The translations under genes and the position numbers were made by a program. From contig JAFAYE010000001.1 in NCBI GenBank assembly GCA_019240525.1, forward strand, positions 345,300 through 409,299: DNA of 64,000 nt, read 5' to 3'. The stretch is from Candidatus Eremiobacterota bacterium (GTDB taxonomy: Bacteria > Vulcanimicrobiota > Vulcanimicrobiia > Vulcanimicrobiales > Vulcanimicrobiaceae). The notes beneath the pieces were generated by a model. That model did not search any database, was not told the DNA's origin, and saw only the letters and a program-made list of their open reading frames with translations. Of the stretch, positions 32,648-40,515 are shown piece by piece. Position 1 is the first letter of the stretch; every line of letters starts with the position of its first letter.

Positions 32648-33739
32648 CGGGACGGCGGAAATTAGAATGTCGGAACCCAGCCGCGTGATCCGGTCCAAAC
32701 GTGCATGAACGCCGCTGAGGTCGGTGCCGCAGACGACCGGCACGGAGTTTTCGTTGCGCAAAAAACGCGGCGCGATCGCCCAATAGAGGCGGTCGACCAT
32801 CTTTGAGGCCAGCAAACTCGCAGCAAGCCTCGGGCCGCCTTCGCAGAGCACGCTCAAGATACCCCGCGAGCGCAACGCCGCGAACGCTTGCGTGAGGTCG
32901 AGCTTCGCGCTCGTCGGCGTGCCGATCTCCATTACGTCGGCAACTCCCCGTAGAGTATCAAAGCGGTCGCGCAATGCAGCCGGCGCGAGTATGATCGTCG
33001 TTGCATAACCGGGCTCGGCAGTCAGCGCGCGGCTATTCATAGAAATCGGATGGTCCTCACAAGCGATAATCCGCACGTACGGTCGCGCGCGACTGTGTGG
33101 CGGGCGCACCGTTAAAAGCGGATCGTCGATCCGCGCCGTGCCCGCGCCCACGAGAACGGCGTCGTAGACGGTTCGCAACTCGCGTACGTATCGCTCTTCG
33201 GCCTCCGAGCTTAGCCGCTCGCGTACGCCTGCGCAACTAGCAACCATCCCGTCGAGCGACATCGCCATCTTCAATGCCACGAACGGACGACCGGCATCGA
33301 GGCCGCGCGCGAATATTTCGATCAAGTCACGCGCGACAGGGTCGTCGGCAATGGTCACGTCGATGCCCTGGCGACGCAGCTCGGCGGCGCCTCCGCGTTC
33401 ACTTGGATCCGCCAGGCCGGCGACGACTCGCGCAACGCCCGCTTCGATCAGCGCATCGGTGCATGGCGGGGTGCGCCCCGTATGCCCGCAAGGCTCGAGC
33501 GAGACGTAGACTGTTGCGCCGGGAACGTTCGAACCGGCGCGCGCGAGCGCGATCCGTTCGGCATGCGCATCGCCCGCGCGCCGATGGTAGCCTTCGCCGA
33601 CAACGTGCCCGCCGCGAACGACGACGGCACCGACGGGCGGGTTCGGCGAGGTTCCACCGATACCGCGAGCCGCAAGTTCGTATGCCCGCTGCAAAAAGAG
33701 CCGGTCGAGCGGCGTTAGCTCATGCCGGGAAGACTCCAC
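32621..33739 (-). CDS. ribD: Bifunctional riboflavin deaminase/reductase
   Basis: RibD deaminates and reduces the RibA product. The N-terminal deaminase (about 1-150) has the zinc motif GDAHAERIAL and LEPCGHTGRTPPCTDAL; the C-terminal reductase domain (about 155-365) has PFVALKMAMSLDGMVA and LSVLCEGGPRLAASLL. The GTG start overlaps comF by 20 bases. The last eight residues, CHPEPVEG, and the stop codon derive from a dispersed repeat, so the native C-terminus seems to have been replaced by repeat insertion. The conserved core is complete. Confidence 0.95.
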   Translation of the reverse strand: MESSRHELTPLDRLFLQRAYELAARGIGGTSPNPPVGAVVVRGGHVVGEGYHRRAGDAHAERIALARAGSNVPGATVYVSLEPCGHTGRTPPCTDALIEAGVARVVAGLADPSERGGAAELRRQGIDVTIADDPVARDLIEIFARGLDAGRPFVALKMAMSLDGMVASCAGVRERLSSEAEERYVRELRTVYDAVLVGAGTARIDDPLLTVRPPHSRARPYVRIIACEDHPISMNSRALTAEPGYATTIILAPAALRDRFDTLRGVADVMEIGTPTSAKLDLTQAFAALRSRGILSVLCEGGPRLAASLLASKMVDRLYWAIAPRFLRNENSVPVVCGTDLSGVHARLDRITRLGSDILISAVPCHPEPVEG

Positions 33740-34337
33740 ACCGGTCGCTCTTCGTCACCGCGACCACAACGGCATCCTCGACAATTCCGCCCGCCTCCCG
33801 CACCGAGCCGGCGCAGTCGAGCAATGTCGCACCGGTGGTGCAAACGTCGTCGAAAAGCGTTACGCGACGCGCCGCCACGCACGCCGGATTGCAGGCGAAA
33901 CGGCCGCGCGCGGCGAGACGCTGGCTTCGTGAACGCCCGCGCTGCGCGTCACCGGAGCGATGCTCGAGTGCAGGAACGACCCGAGCGCCGGCAATTTGAG
34001 CGGCCGCGCGCGCGACGATTGCGACTCCATCGAGCCCGCGTACGCGCCGGCGTTTCGCCGTCGTTGGAATCGGCACGAGCAGCGCATCGGCGCCGACCAG
34101 TGGAGCTACGATGCGTCCCAGCGCTTCGGCGACATCGCGCCGGCCATCTTTGAGCGCCAGCACTGCGCAGCGCAATGCACCGTCGTACGTTCCAAACGCC
34201 GTGACCGACAGCGCCGGAAAGCGCACGCGAACGATACCATCGCGCGGAACGCATGCGTCACAGAGCCCAGCTCCCAAAGCGTTGCAGTTGGCGCATTGAG
34301 CGGGAAATAGCACGTCGAGGAGCGGACGCCACGTCAT
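33720..34337 (-). CDS. comF: ComF-family phosphoribosyltransferase-like protein
   Basis: A 205-residue ComF/GntX protein: an N-terminal zinc-ribbon pair (CANC and CDAC), the FGTYDGALRCAVLALKDGRR region, LVPIPTTAKRRRVRGLDGV and a PRPP-type loop VTLFDDVCTTGATL. In competent bacteria ComF assists inner-membrane DNA uptake; in others its role is unclear. No other competence gene is in the window. It is followed directly by ribD with overlap. Confidence 0.9.
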   Translation of the reverse strand: MTWRPLLDVLFPAQCANCNALGAGLCDACVPRDGIVRVRFPALSVTAFGTYDGALRCAVLALKDGRRDVAEALGRIVAPLVGADALLVPIPTTAKRRRVRGLDGVAIVARAAAQIAGARVVPALEHRSGDAQRGRSRSQRLAARGRFACNPACVAARRVTLFDDVCTTGATLLDCAGSVREAGGIVEDAVVVAVTKSDRCGVFPA

Positions 34338-34363
34338 GCCGCCCCATCACGACGATCGAAGGA

Positions 34364-34861
34364 TTAGCTAGAGGCTAGCTTTGAAAGCTGGTCGTCGAGA
34401 ACGATCGGCGGAATATTTCCGCGATAGATGTACTGCACGATGCCGCGTCGATCGATGAAAATACTCCACGGCAGCCCGCCCACTCCGAACGTCGCCGCAA
34501 ACTGTCCGGGATCGATCGCAACCGGCATAACCACGCCTAACGAAGAAGCAAATTGTTTCGCAACGTTCGGCGGTTCTTGCTCGTCAACGAAAAGAAAGAC
34601 GATGCGGTCGCGATACTGCTTGGCGTGCGCGATCACGGAGGGCAGCTCTCTTCGGCAGGGCGGGCACCATGTCGCAAAGACGTTGATGTAAACCGGCCTG
34701 CCGCCAAAATTGCCTGTGAGCGATAAGCCGTCGGTAGTGTTGACGTGAAAAGCCGGCGCCGACTGGCCGATCTGCAAGTTATCGCTAAAGACCGCAGCCG
34801 GCCGCGCGGCGGCTAGCGCGACAGCGCCGGCGGCGGCAACGACCAAAAGCGCGCGGGACAC
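34364..34861 (-). CDS. TlpA/ResA-like thioredoxin, exported
   Basis: A 165-residue thioredoxin-fold protein with an N-terminal hydrophobic anchor or signal (LLVVAAAGAVALAAARPAA). The active site is WCPPC within VFATWCPPCRRELPSV, and GGLPWSIFIDRRG is the cis-proline loop; this is the TlpA/ResA/DsbE pattern used in periplasmic disulfide reduction or cytochrome maturation. The GTG at 34861 lies 7 bases after the upstream stop; the long upstream open frame lies within the sugar-nucleotidyltransferase gene and is not coding. No cytochrome gene is nearby. Confidence 0.85.
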   Translation of the reverse strand: MSRALLVVAAAGAVALAAARPAAVFSDNLQIGQSAPAFHVNTTDGLSLTGNFGGRPVYINVFATWCPPCRRELPSVIAHAKQYRDRIVFLFVDEQEPPNVAKQFASSLGVVMPVAIDPGQFAATFGVGGLPWSIFIDRRGIVQYIYRGNIPPIVLDDQLSKLASS

Positions 34862-34868
34862 CTCTCCA

Positions 34869-35891
34869 CTATACCCATTCAATGGCGACGAGCTCGTTGT
34901 CCAGGGCACGTTCCGCCGGGACAACGTAGTCGTTGCCGACAATGGTGTCACGCAGCTCGGCGCGCTCCCCGATCGCCGCGCCGCGCCAACAAATTGAGCG
35001 CTCCAGCCGCGCGCCCGTTTCGACACGCACGCCGTCGTCGAGCAGGGTGGGACCGACGATTGCGACGCCTTCGCCGACATGCACGCCGGCTCCGATACGA
35101 ACCGGGCCTTCGATGCGAGCGCTCCGGGCAATCGTCGCCGACGCGTCGATGCCATTTGGCTTGGTCATCGGGATTCGCACAACGCCGCGAACGACATCGT
35201 AACTCGCGCGGCGATACTCGCCGGGCGTACCGATGTCGGCCCAGTACGCGCCGCGCGCGTCGAATCCGTAAAACCGCTCGCCCGCGAGTTGGAGCGCCGG
35301 AAAGACTTGCTTGCCGAAATCGTAAAACTCGTCGTCCGGAATATGCTCGAAAATTTTCGATGAGAAGACATAGACTCCGGTATTGACGAGCTTGCTGCGC
35401 TCGGTCCCCGGCGCCGGTTTCTCTTGGAATTCGACAATTTTACCGCTCGAATCGAGAACCACGACACCATACTGGTCGACCTGCTCGCGCTCGACCAAAC
35501 CAATCGTAGCGAGCGCTTCGCGTTCGCGGTGAAAATCAACGAGCCGATCGAGTCGCAGATCGGTCACTTCATCGCAGCCGATCACGACAAAAGGCTCGGG
35601 CCCAAAAAAGCCTTCGATCTTCTTAACGCCGCCCGCGCTGCCCAGCAGCTCCGGCTCGTACGAATAGTGGAGTCGAACGTCCCACTGCGAGCCGTCGCCG
35701 AGCGCCGCTACGATGGCATCAGCAAGATAGTGAAGGTTGATCGCAATCTCATCGAAGCCATATGCGCGGAGATAGCGCAGCAGATGGGCGGCGTTCGGAA
35801 CACCGGCCAGCGGAACCAGCGGTTTGGGAACAAGCTTCGTCAGAGGATACAAGCGGGTGGAGAGACCGCCCGCCAAGATCATCGCTTTCAC
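34869..35891 (-). CDS. NDP-sugar pyrophosphorylase (mannose-1-phosphate guanylyltransferase-like)
   Basis: A 340-residue nucleotidyltransferase. The catalytic domain begins MILAGGLSTRLYPLTKLVPKPLVPL, with the signature GG-x-STRL and KP, and contains GSAGGVKK and ADIGTPGEY. From about residue 240 it has left-handed beta-helix hexapeptide repeats (IRIGAGVHVGEGVAIVGP type). The start chosen is the GTG at 35891, overlapping the wecG stop (GTGA); the ATG three codons later is also possible. It probably supplies GDP- or dTDP-sugars for surface glycans with the neighbouring glycosyltransferase. A related enzyme is encoded at 45053. Confidence 0.88.
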   Translation of the reverse strand: MKAMILAGGLSTRLYPLTKLVPKPLVPLAGVPNAAHLLRYLRAYGFDEIAINLHYLADAIVAALGDGSQWDVRLHYSYEPELLGSAGGVKKIEGFFGPEPFVVIGCDEVTDLRLDRLVDFHREREALATIGLVEREQVDQYGVVVLDSSGKIVEFQEKPAPGTERSKLVNTGVYVFSSKIFEHIPDDEFYDFGKQVFPALQLAGERFYGFDARGAYWADIGTPGEYRRASYDVVRGVVRIPMTKPNGIDASATIARSARIEGPVRIGAGVHVGEGVAIVGPTLLDDGVRVETGARLERSICWRGAAIGERAELRDTIVGNDYVVPAERALDNELVAIEWV

Positions 35892-36646
35892 GAACGCATC
35901 GAGCTTTCGCGCGTGCGGCCGATACCAAGCTGCTCGAGTGCTACCAGCCACACGAATCGTGGCAGCGCGAGTTGGCGCCGCCACCGCCAGGGCTCTTTGC
36001 CCAGACGATAGAGCCATTCTAAGCCAAGTCGCCGCAACGAGTGTGGGGCTCGTTCGACTCTACCGGCGATCACGTCGAACGATCCGCCGACGCCGACCGC
36101 CGCGCCGCATCGCGTTTCTCGCAGGTGTTCGGCGAGCCAAAACTCTTGGCGCGGCGAACCGAGGCCGACAAAGAGCAGACGCGCACCGCTGTTTGCGATT
36201 GCCTGGACGATCGCGGGAGTTTGATCGTCGGCGAAGTAACCGCTGCACGTCCCGGCGACTCGCAAGCCGCTATACCGCGCTTGCAAAACGGCGCCGGCTT
36301 GAGCAGCCACTCCCTCGGCGCCGCCGAGGAAATAGACCGATGCGCCTTCCAACGCGGCCGCGCTGCAGAGCCGCTCGACGAGCTCAACGCCGGTGACTCG
36401 CTCGCGTAGCGTCGCGCCCCGCATACGCGCCACCATCAATAAACCGACCGTATCGCAGAGCGAGAGCGCGCACGCGTTGACGACCGAACGAAAGTGGGCG
36501 TCCCGCTGTGCGTAAACGACCATCTCCGTTCCAAGCGTAACGATTTGTGCGCCGCCGCCTTCCCGGACGAACGCGAGAATACGACGGGTCGCTTCGGCGG
36601 AATCGATTGGATCGAGACGGCATCCCAAGATTCTCAGCGACGTCAC
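35888..36646 (-). CDS. WecG/TagA/CpsF family glycosyltransferase
   Basis: A 252-residue GT26-type transferase that adds N-acetylmannosamine or related sugars to lipid-linked acceptors. Family blocks: IVTLGTEMVVYAQRD, VTGVELVERL, GLGSPRQEFWL, VGVGGSFDVIAGRVERAPHSLRRLGLEWLYRL. The GTG start overlaps the dapA stop (GTGA). Its acceptor is presumably undecaprenyl- or lipid-linked. Why it follows the lysine genes is unclear; co-regulation of cell-envelope synthesis is plausible. Confidence 0.93.
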   Translation of the reverse strand: MTSLRILGCRLDPIDSAEATRRILAFVREGGGAQIVTLGTEMVVYAQRDAHFRSVVNACALSLCDTVGLLMVARMRGATLRERVTGVELVERLCSAAALEGASVYFLGGAEGVAAQAGAVLQARYSGLRVAGTCSGYFADDQTPAIVQAIANSGARLLFVGLGSPRQEFWLAEHLRETRCGAAVGVGGSFDVIAGRVERAPHSLRRLGLEWLYRLGKEPWRWRRQLALPRFVWLVALEQLGIGRTRESSMRS

Positions 36647-37533
36647 CGCACCTGAAGAAACGCCGCGATGAGCGGACCTAGCCGCTCAGCGAGGGCCGCC
36701 GGCATCGCGTCGAGCGGCAAGCGGCAATCGCCCACGCCGAACCCCAACTCGCGCATCGCCCATTTTATCGGGATTGGACTCGTCGTCGCGAAAAGCGCGT
36801 CGATGAGCGGCAGCAGTGAGGCATGAATCTGCGCAGCTTCAGCCACTCTTCCGTCACGAAACGCCTCGGCCATCGCGCGGTACTCCAAGGAGCAAAGATG
36901 CGAAGCCACGCCCACGACGCCATCGGCGCCGAGCGCGAGACACGGCAGAAAGAGATGATCGTCGCCCGCCCAGACGATGAAGTCACTGCGGCGATCGCGC
37001 AAGATCATGCCGATTTGTTTGAGATCGCCGCTCGACTCTTTTACGCCGGCCAGATTGGAATGGCGCTGGGACAACTCCAAAAGCGTTTCCGGCAGCATAT
37101 TCGCGGCGGTTCGGCCGGGAATATTGTAGACCACGACGGGCAGCGGCGTTGCTTGGGCTAGCGCGCCGAAATGCGCGAGCATTCCACTCTGTGTCGGCTT
37201 GTTATAATAGGGAACGACACCGAGGATCGCATCCGCGCCCGCCGCGGCGGCGTCTTCGACAGCGGCCACCGATTCGCGAGTTGAGTTCGTGCCCGCGTTG
37301 GCAACGACGACCGCGGTTGAACCCACGGCTTCTTTGACGGCGCGCCATAATGCGGCGCGCTCCTGCGCATCGAGCGTCTGCCCTTCACCCGTGGAACCCG
37401 CGACGACGAGGCCATCGTTTCCGCGTTCGACGAGCCACCGCGCCAGTCGCTGCGCCTCGCGGAGATTCAGTTCGCCACGCTCGTCGAACGGAGTCACCAT
37501 TGCCGTCAAAATCGAGCCAAGCCGCGTATTCAT
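36643..37533 (-). CDS. dapA: 4-hydroxy-tetrahydrodipicolinate synthase
   Basis: DapA condenses pyruvate with aspartate semialdehyde. The Schiff-base lysine lies in LAGVKESSGDLKQI, the substrate motif is GSTGEGQTL, and PYYNKPTQSGMLAHF and VVYNIPGRTAANM (with the catalytic Tyr) are present. The 296 residues are normal. The ATG at 37533 overlaps the lysC stop (ATGA); the large upstream open frame is inside lysC and is discarded. Confidence 0.96.
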   Translation of the reverse strand: MNTRLGSILTAMVTPFDERGELNLREAQRLARWLVERGNDGLVVAGSTGEGQTLDAQERAALWRAVKEAVGSTAVVVANAGTNSTRESVAAVEDAAAAGADAILGVVPYYNKPTQSGMLAHFGALAQATPLPVVVYNIPGRTAANMLPETLLELSQRHSNLAGVKESSGDLKQIGMILRDRRSDFIVWAGDDHLFLPCLALGADGVVGVASHLCSLEYRAMAEAFRDGRVAEAAQIHASLLPLIDALFATTSPIPIKWAMRELGFGVGDCRLPLDAMPAALAERLGPLIAAFLQVR

Positions 37534-38774
37534 CGAAACGTCGCTCCTTTGTCGAGTCCGAACTGCTCGTGAACGGCGATTTCGGCTCTCGTAACGTGAT
37601 CGCTCGGGACGAGAACTGAGATTGTCACATTGCTGTCGGTACAGTGAATGATTTCGACGTCGGCTCGTGAGAGCGCCTCGACCACTCGGTGAACGACGCC
37701 AGGCGCGTATCGCATGCCGGAGCCAACCACCGAAAGCTTCGAACAATCGTCGCGCACGCGAACGGCAAGATTCAAGTCGCCGAGCAGCCTGCGTATCTCG
37801 GCGCCGCGGTCGCCGTCGACGACGAATGCGACGCCGGCTTGATTGATCGTCACCTGATCGATGGAGATTTTCGCTTCGGCGACGCGACGAAACATCTCGA
37901 GCTCGGTTTCCATCCGGCGCTTTGGAGACTCTACGTCGCCCCGGATAATGCGAATCCAAGTGACCCGCCCGGAGGCGGTTACGCCCGTCACCGGATGATC
38001 TTCGTCGGAGTGCTCCTCGACGAGCGTCCCGCGATCGGTTCGTAAGCCTTTGATCGAATAGCGCGTGGACGTACGGCCGGCATACTCTGCGGCTTTATCG
38101 TGCATCACTTTGGCACCGTGATTCGCAAGCTCGGTCATTTCGGCGAGCGAGGCCCGTTCGATAGTTCGTGCTGCCGCAACGCGTCGCGGATCGGCAGTCA
38201 TCGCGCCGCTCACGTCCGTATAGATATCGACGCGCTGCGCGTCGAGCGCATGACCGATGGCGATGGCCGAGAGATCCGTACCGCCGCGCCCGAGCGTCGT
38301 TACGGTCCCGTTCGAGGTAGCACCTTGAAAACCAGCAACCACCGGAACAGCACCGCAATTGAGTATATCGAGGATCCTTTGGGGTTCGACGTGCAGCACT
38401 GTGGCGTCACCGTGTCGCGCGTCGGTAACGATACCGGCCTGCGCACCGGAAAGGGCGACCGCTTCGATTCCTTCGCTTGCCAAACCCTCGGCGAAAACGG
38501 CGGCAGATATCAGTTCGCCGGCAGAGAGGAGCACGTCGGAGTTGCACGTGTCGGCTCGCCGATCGATCAATCCCAAAAGCGTGTCGGTGGCGTAGGGTTC
38601 CGGGGCGCGGCCCATGGCCGAGATGACGGCGACCGTTGCAAAGCCTGCCTCGCGCGACTCGCGCACTCGCTCGTAGGCAATCGCTCGATTCTCGCGCGTT
38701 GCCACCGACGTTCCTCCGAACTTGAGCACGGCGATGCGATCGAGTTTATCGCGCGTTCGCTCACCGGCGGTCAT
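37530..38774 (-). CDS. lysC: Aspartate kinase
   Basis: A 414-residue monofunctional aspartokinase that phosphorylates aspartate for the lysine, methionine and threonine branches. Motifs: IAVLKFGGTSVATRENR, SAGELISAAVF, FQGATSNGTVTTLGRGGTDLSA and the Asp-rich VDIYTDVSGAMTADPR. Two C-terminal ACT domains (about residues 260-410) suggest allosteric control, probably by lysine. The ATG overlaps the asd stop (ATGA). It is part of the tightly coupled series dapB-asd-lysC-dapA. Confidence 0.96.
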   Translation of the reverse strand: MTAGERTRDKLDRIAVLKFGGTSVATRENRAIAYERVRESREAGFATVAVISAMGRAPEPYATDTLLGLIDRRADTCNSDVLLSAGELISAAVFAEGLASEGIEAVALSGAQAGIVTDARHGDATVLHVEPQRILDILNCGAVPVVAGFQGATSNGTVTTLGRGGTDLSAIAIGHALDAQRVDIYTDVSGAMTADPRRVAAARTIERASLAEMTELANHGAKVMHDKAAEYAGRTSTRYSIKGLRTDRGTLVEEHSDEDHPVTGVTASGRVTWIRIIRGDVESPKRRMETELEMFRRVAEAKISIDQVTINQAGVAFVVDGDRGAEIRRLLGDLNLAVRVRDDCSKLSVVGSGMRYAPGVVHRVVEALSRADVEIIHCTDSNVTISVLVPSDHVTRAEIAVHEQFGLDKGATFR

Positions 38775-39787
38775 GCTGTAAGGTATCCCTTCTTCAGCAA
38801 CAACTCGAGAATCTCGACCGCATTGGTCGCCGCTCCGGTGCGAAGCTGATCGCCAACGCACCAGAATGCCACGTCGGTCCCGCGCTCGCTCTGCGCCTCA
38901 TCGCTTGGCTCGACGCGCAATCGCGCGACGTGCACCTCGTCGGTACCCTCGACCTCGCGGGGCGTCACGATGCCGTCGCGGTGGAATACAATTCCGGGTG
39001 CTCTCTCAAAGGCGCGCGCGAGCTCAACGGCCGTCGTCGGACGCTGAGTTTCGACAAAGACGGCCGCGCTGTGAGCCGTGCGCACCGGCACGCGCACCGC
39101 CGTAGCACTAAGATGGAGCTCGGGCAAATCGAGCATCTTACGCGTCTCGTCGCGAATCTTGCGCTCTTCGCCCGTCCACCCGGCGCTGTCGAGCCGGCCG
39201 ACCTGAGGTACCACGTTTCGCGCCAGCGGTCGCGAAAAGGCGACGGGTTGCGGCTCCCGCTCATCCAACACTAGCGCGCGCTCGCCGGCAAGAAACTCGT
39301 CAATGCCGGCACGTCCGGCACCGCTCGCGGCTTGATAGGTCGCGACCGATACGCGTCGCAGGCCGGCGACATCGCGGACCGGACGCAGCGCGCTGCAAAG
39401 AACGATCGCGGTGCAGTTGGCGACCGGAAGCAATCGATGCTCGGCCTTGAGCGTCTCACCGTTGACCTTCGGAACGATCAGCGGAACGCCCTCATGCAGT
39501 CGAAAGCTGGCGCTGTTATCAATAACCACGGCCCCGCGCGCAATCAAGGCCGGCGCGTAGGCTTCGCTGGCTTCTTCGCCTCCGGCGAAAAAAACGACGT
39601 CGAATCCGCCCAGCGCTTCGGCGGAGGTAGCGCGAACGCGCATCGAGTTGCCACGAAAACGCGCACCGAGGTCGCGCTCGCGCGACGCAAACGTTCCCAA
39701 CTGATCGATTGGCAGGCGGCGCTCCTCGAGCACGCGCAAGATCGTTTCTCCTACGGCGCCCGTCGCGCCCACAACGGCGACGTTCAC
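38771..39787 (-). CDS. asd: Aspartate-semialdehyde dehydrogenase
   Basis: Asd reduces aspartyl phosphate with NADPH. The nucleotide fold is VAVVGATGAVGETI, the catalytic cysteine is in VANCTAIVLC, and GAGRAGIDEF and VPVRTAHSAAVFVE carry other active-site positions. The 338 residues match the usual bacterial form. The GTG start overlaps the dapB stop (GTGA), one of four consecutive 4-base overlaps in this operon. Confidence 0.96.
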   Translation of the reverse strand: MNVAVVGATGAVGETILRVLEERRLPIDQLGTFASRERDLGARFRGNSMRVRATSAEALGGFDVVFFAGGEEASEAYAPALIARGAVVIDNSASFRLHEGVPLIVPKVNGETLKAEHRLLPVANCTAIVLCSALRPVRDVAGLRRVSVATYQAASGAGRAGIDEFLAGERALVLDEREPQPVAFSRPLARNVVPQVGRLDSAGWTGEERKIRDETRKMLDLPELHLSATAVRVPVRTAHSAAVFVETQRPTTAVELARAFERAPGIVFHRDGIVTPREVEGTDEVHVARLRVEPSDEAQSERGTDVAFWCVGDQLRTGAATNAVEILELLLKKGYLTA

Positions 39788-40491
39788 GCTTGCGCTCCAT
39801 CCAGAATCGAATCGAGGCCGATGCGGAGTCCTCGTATCGTCGGCACCGCGCGAACCGCAGCAAGCATACCGGCAACGAACGATTCGCGCGAGAATGAATC
39901 GTGGCGAATGGTCAGCAGCTCGCCGGGGCGCCCGAATAGCACCTCTTGATGCGCCAGCAATCCCGGGAGGCGCACGCTATGGATCTCGGGTCTCCGACCG
40001 CCCGCGCCGGCAATCCGATCGGCGGTTTCGCGCGCCGTTCCCGAAGGCTTATCTTTCTTGGCGGCATGATGCAGCTCGATGATTTCTGCTTCAGGGAAAA
40101 AATGAGCTGCCGCCTGCGCGAAGCGCATCATCAGCATTGCGCCCAGCGAAAAATTGGGAACGATCAGCGCGCCAACGTTGCGGTTCTCGGCTTGCATTTT
40201 CAGCGTCGACCGCTGCTCTTGGGTCCAACCGCTCGCACCGACGACCGTATGAAGGCCTTCTTCCACGGCTGCCAAGGAGATCGCGTAGCTGTCGGGTTGC
40301 GTCGTCAGGTCGAGCAGAACGTCGGGCTTGCACGCAAACATCTCGCCGAGGGAATCGACGACTTTACGTTGCGGATCGGCGGTGCGAGCCAGTCCGCAGC
40401 AATAGTCGCCGCTCTCTACCAGCGCTTCACGCGCGATCGTTCCCATGCGTCCGAAGACGCCGGCAATCGCCACTCGTACTCGTTGCGCCAT
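39784..40491 (-). CDS. dapB: 4-hydroxy-tetrahydrodipicolinate reductase
   Basis: DapB reduces the DapA product to tetrahydrodipicolinate for lysine and peptidoglycan. The 235-residue protein starts VRVAIAGVFGRMG (nucleotide loop), and the catalytic region is EIIELHHAAKKDKPSGTA, where family members have ExHHxxKxDxPSGTA. VLLDLTTQPD and VVGASGWTQEQ are also conserved. It is the first gene of the lysine series, 24 bases downstream of pcrA, so the helicase and lysine genes might be co-transcribed. Confidence 0.95.
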   Translation of the reverse strand: MAQRVRVAIAGVFGRMGTIAREALVESGDYCCGLARTADPQRKVVDSLGEMFACKPDVLLDLTTQPDSYAISLAAVEEGLHTVVGASGWTQEQRSTLKMQAENRNVGALIVPNFSLGAMLMMRFAQAAAHFFPEAEIIELHHAAKKDKPSGTARETADRIAGAGGRRPEIHSVRLPGLLAHQEVLFGRPGELLTIRHDSFSRESFVAGMLAAVRAVPTIRGLRIGLDSILDGAQA

Positions 40492-40515
40492 CTCACCTCG
40501 GCACCGGAATAGAAG

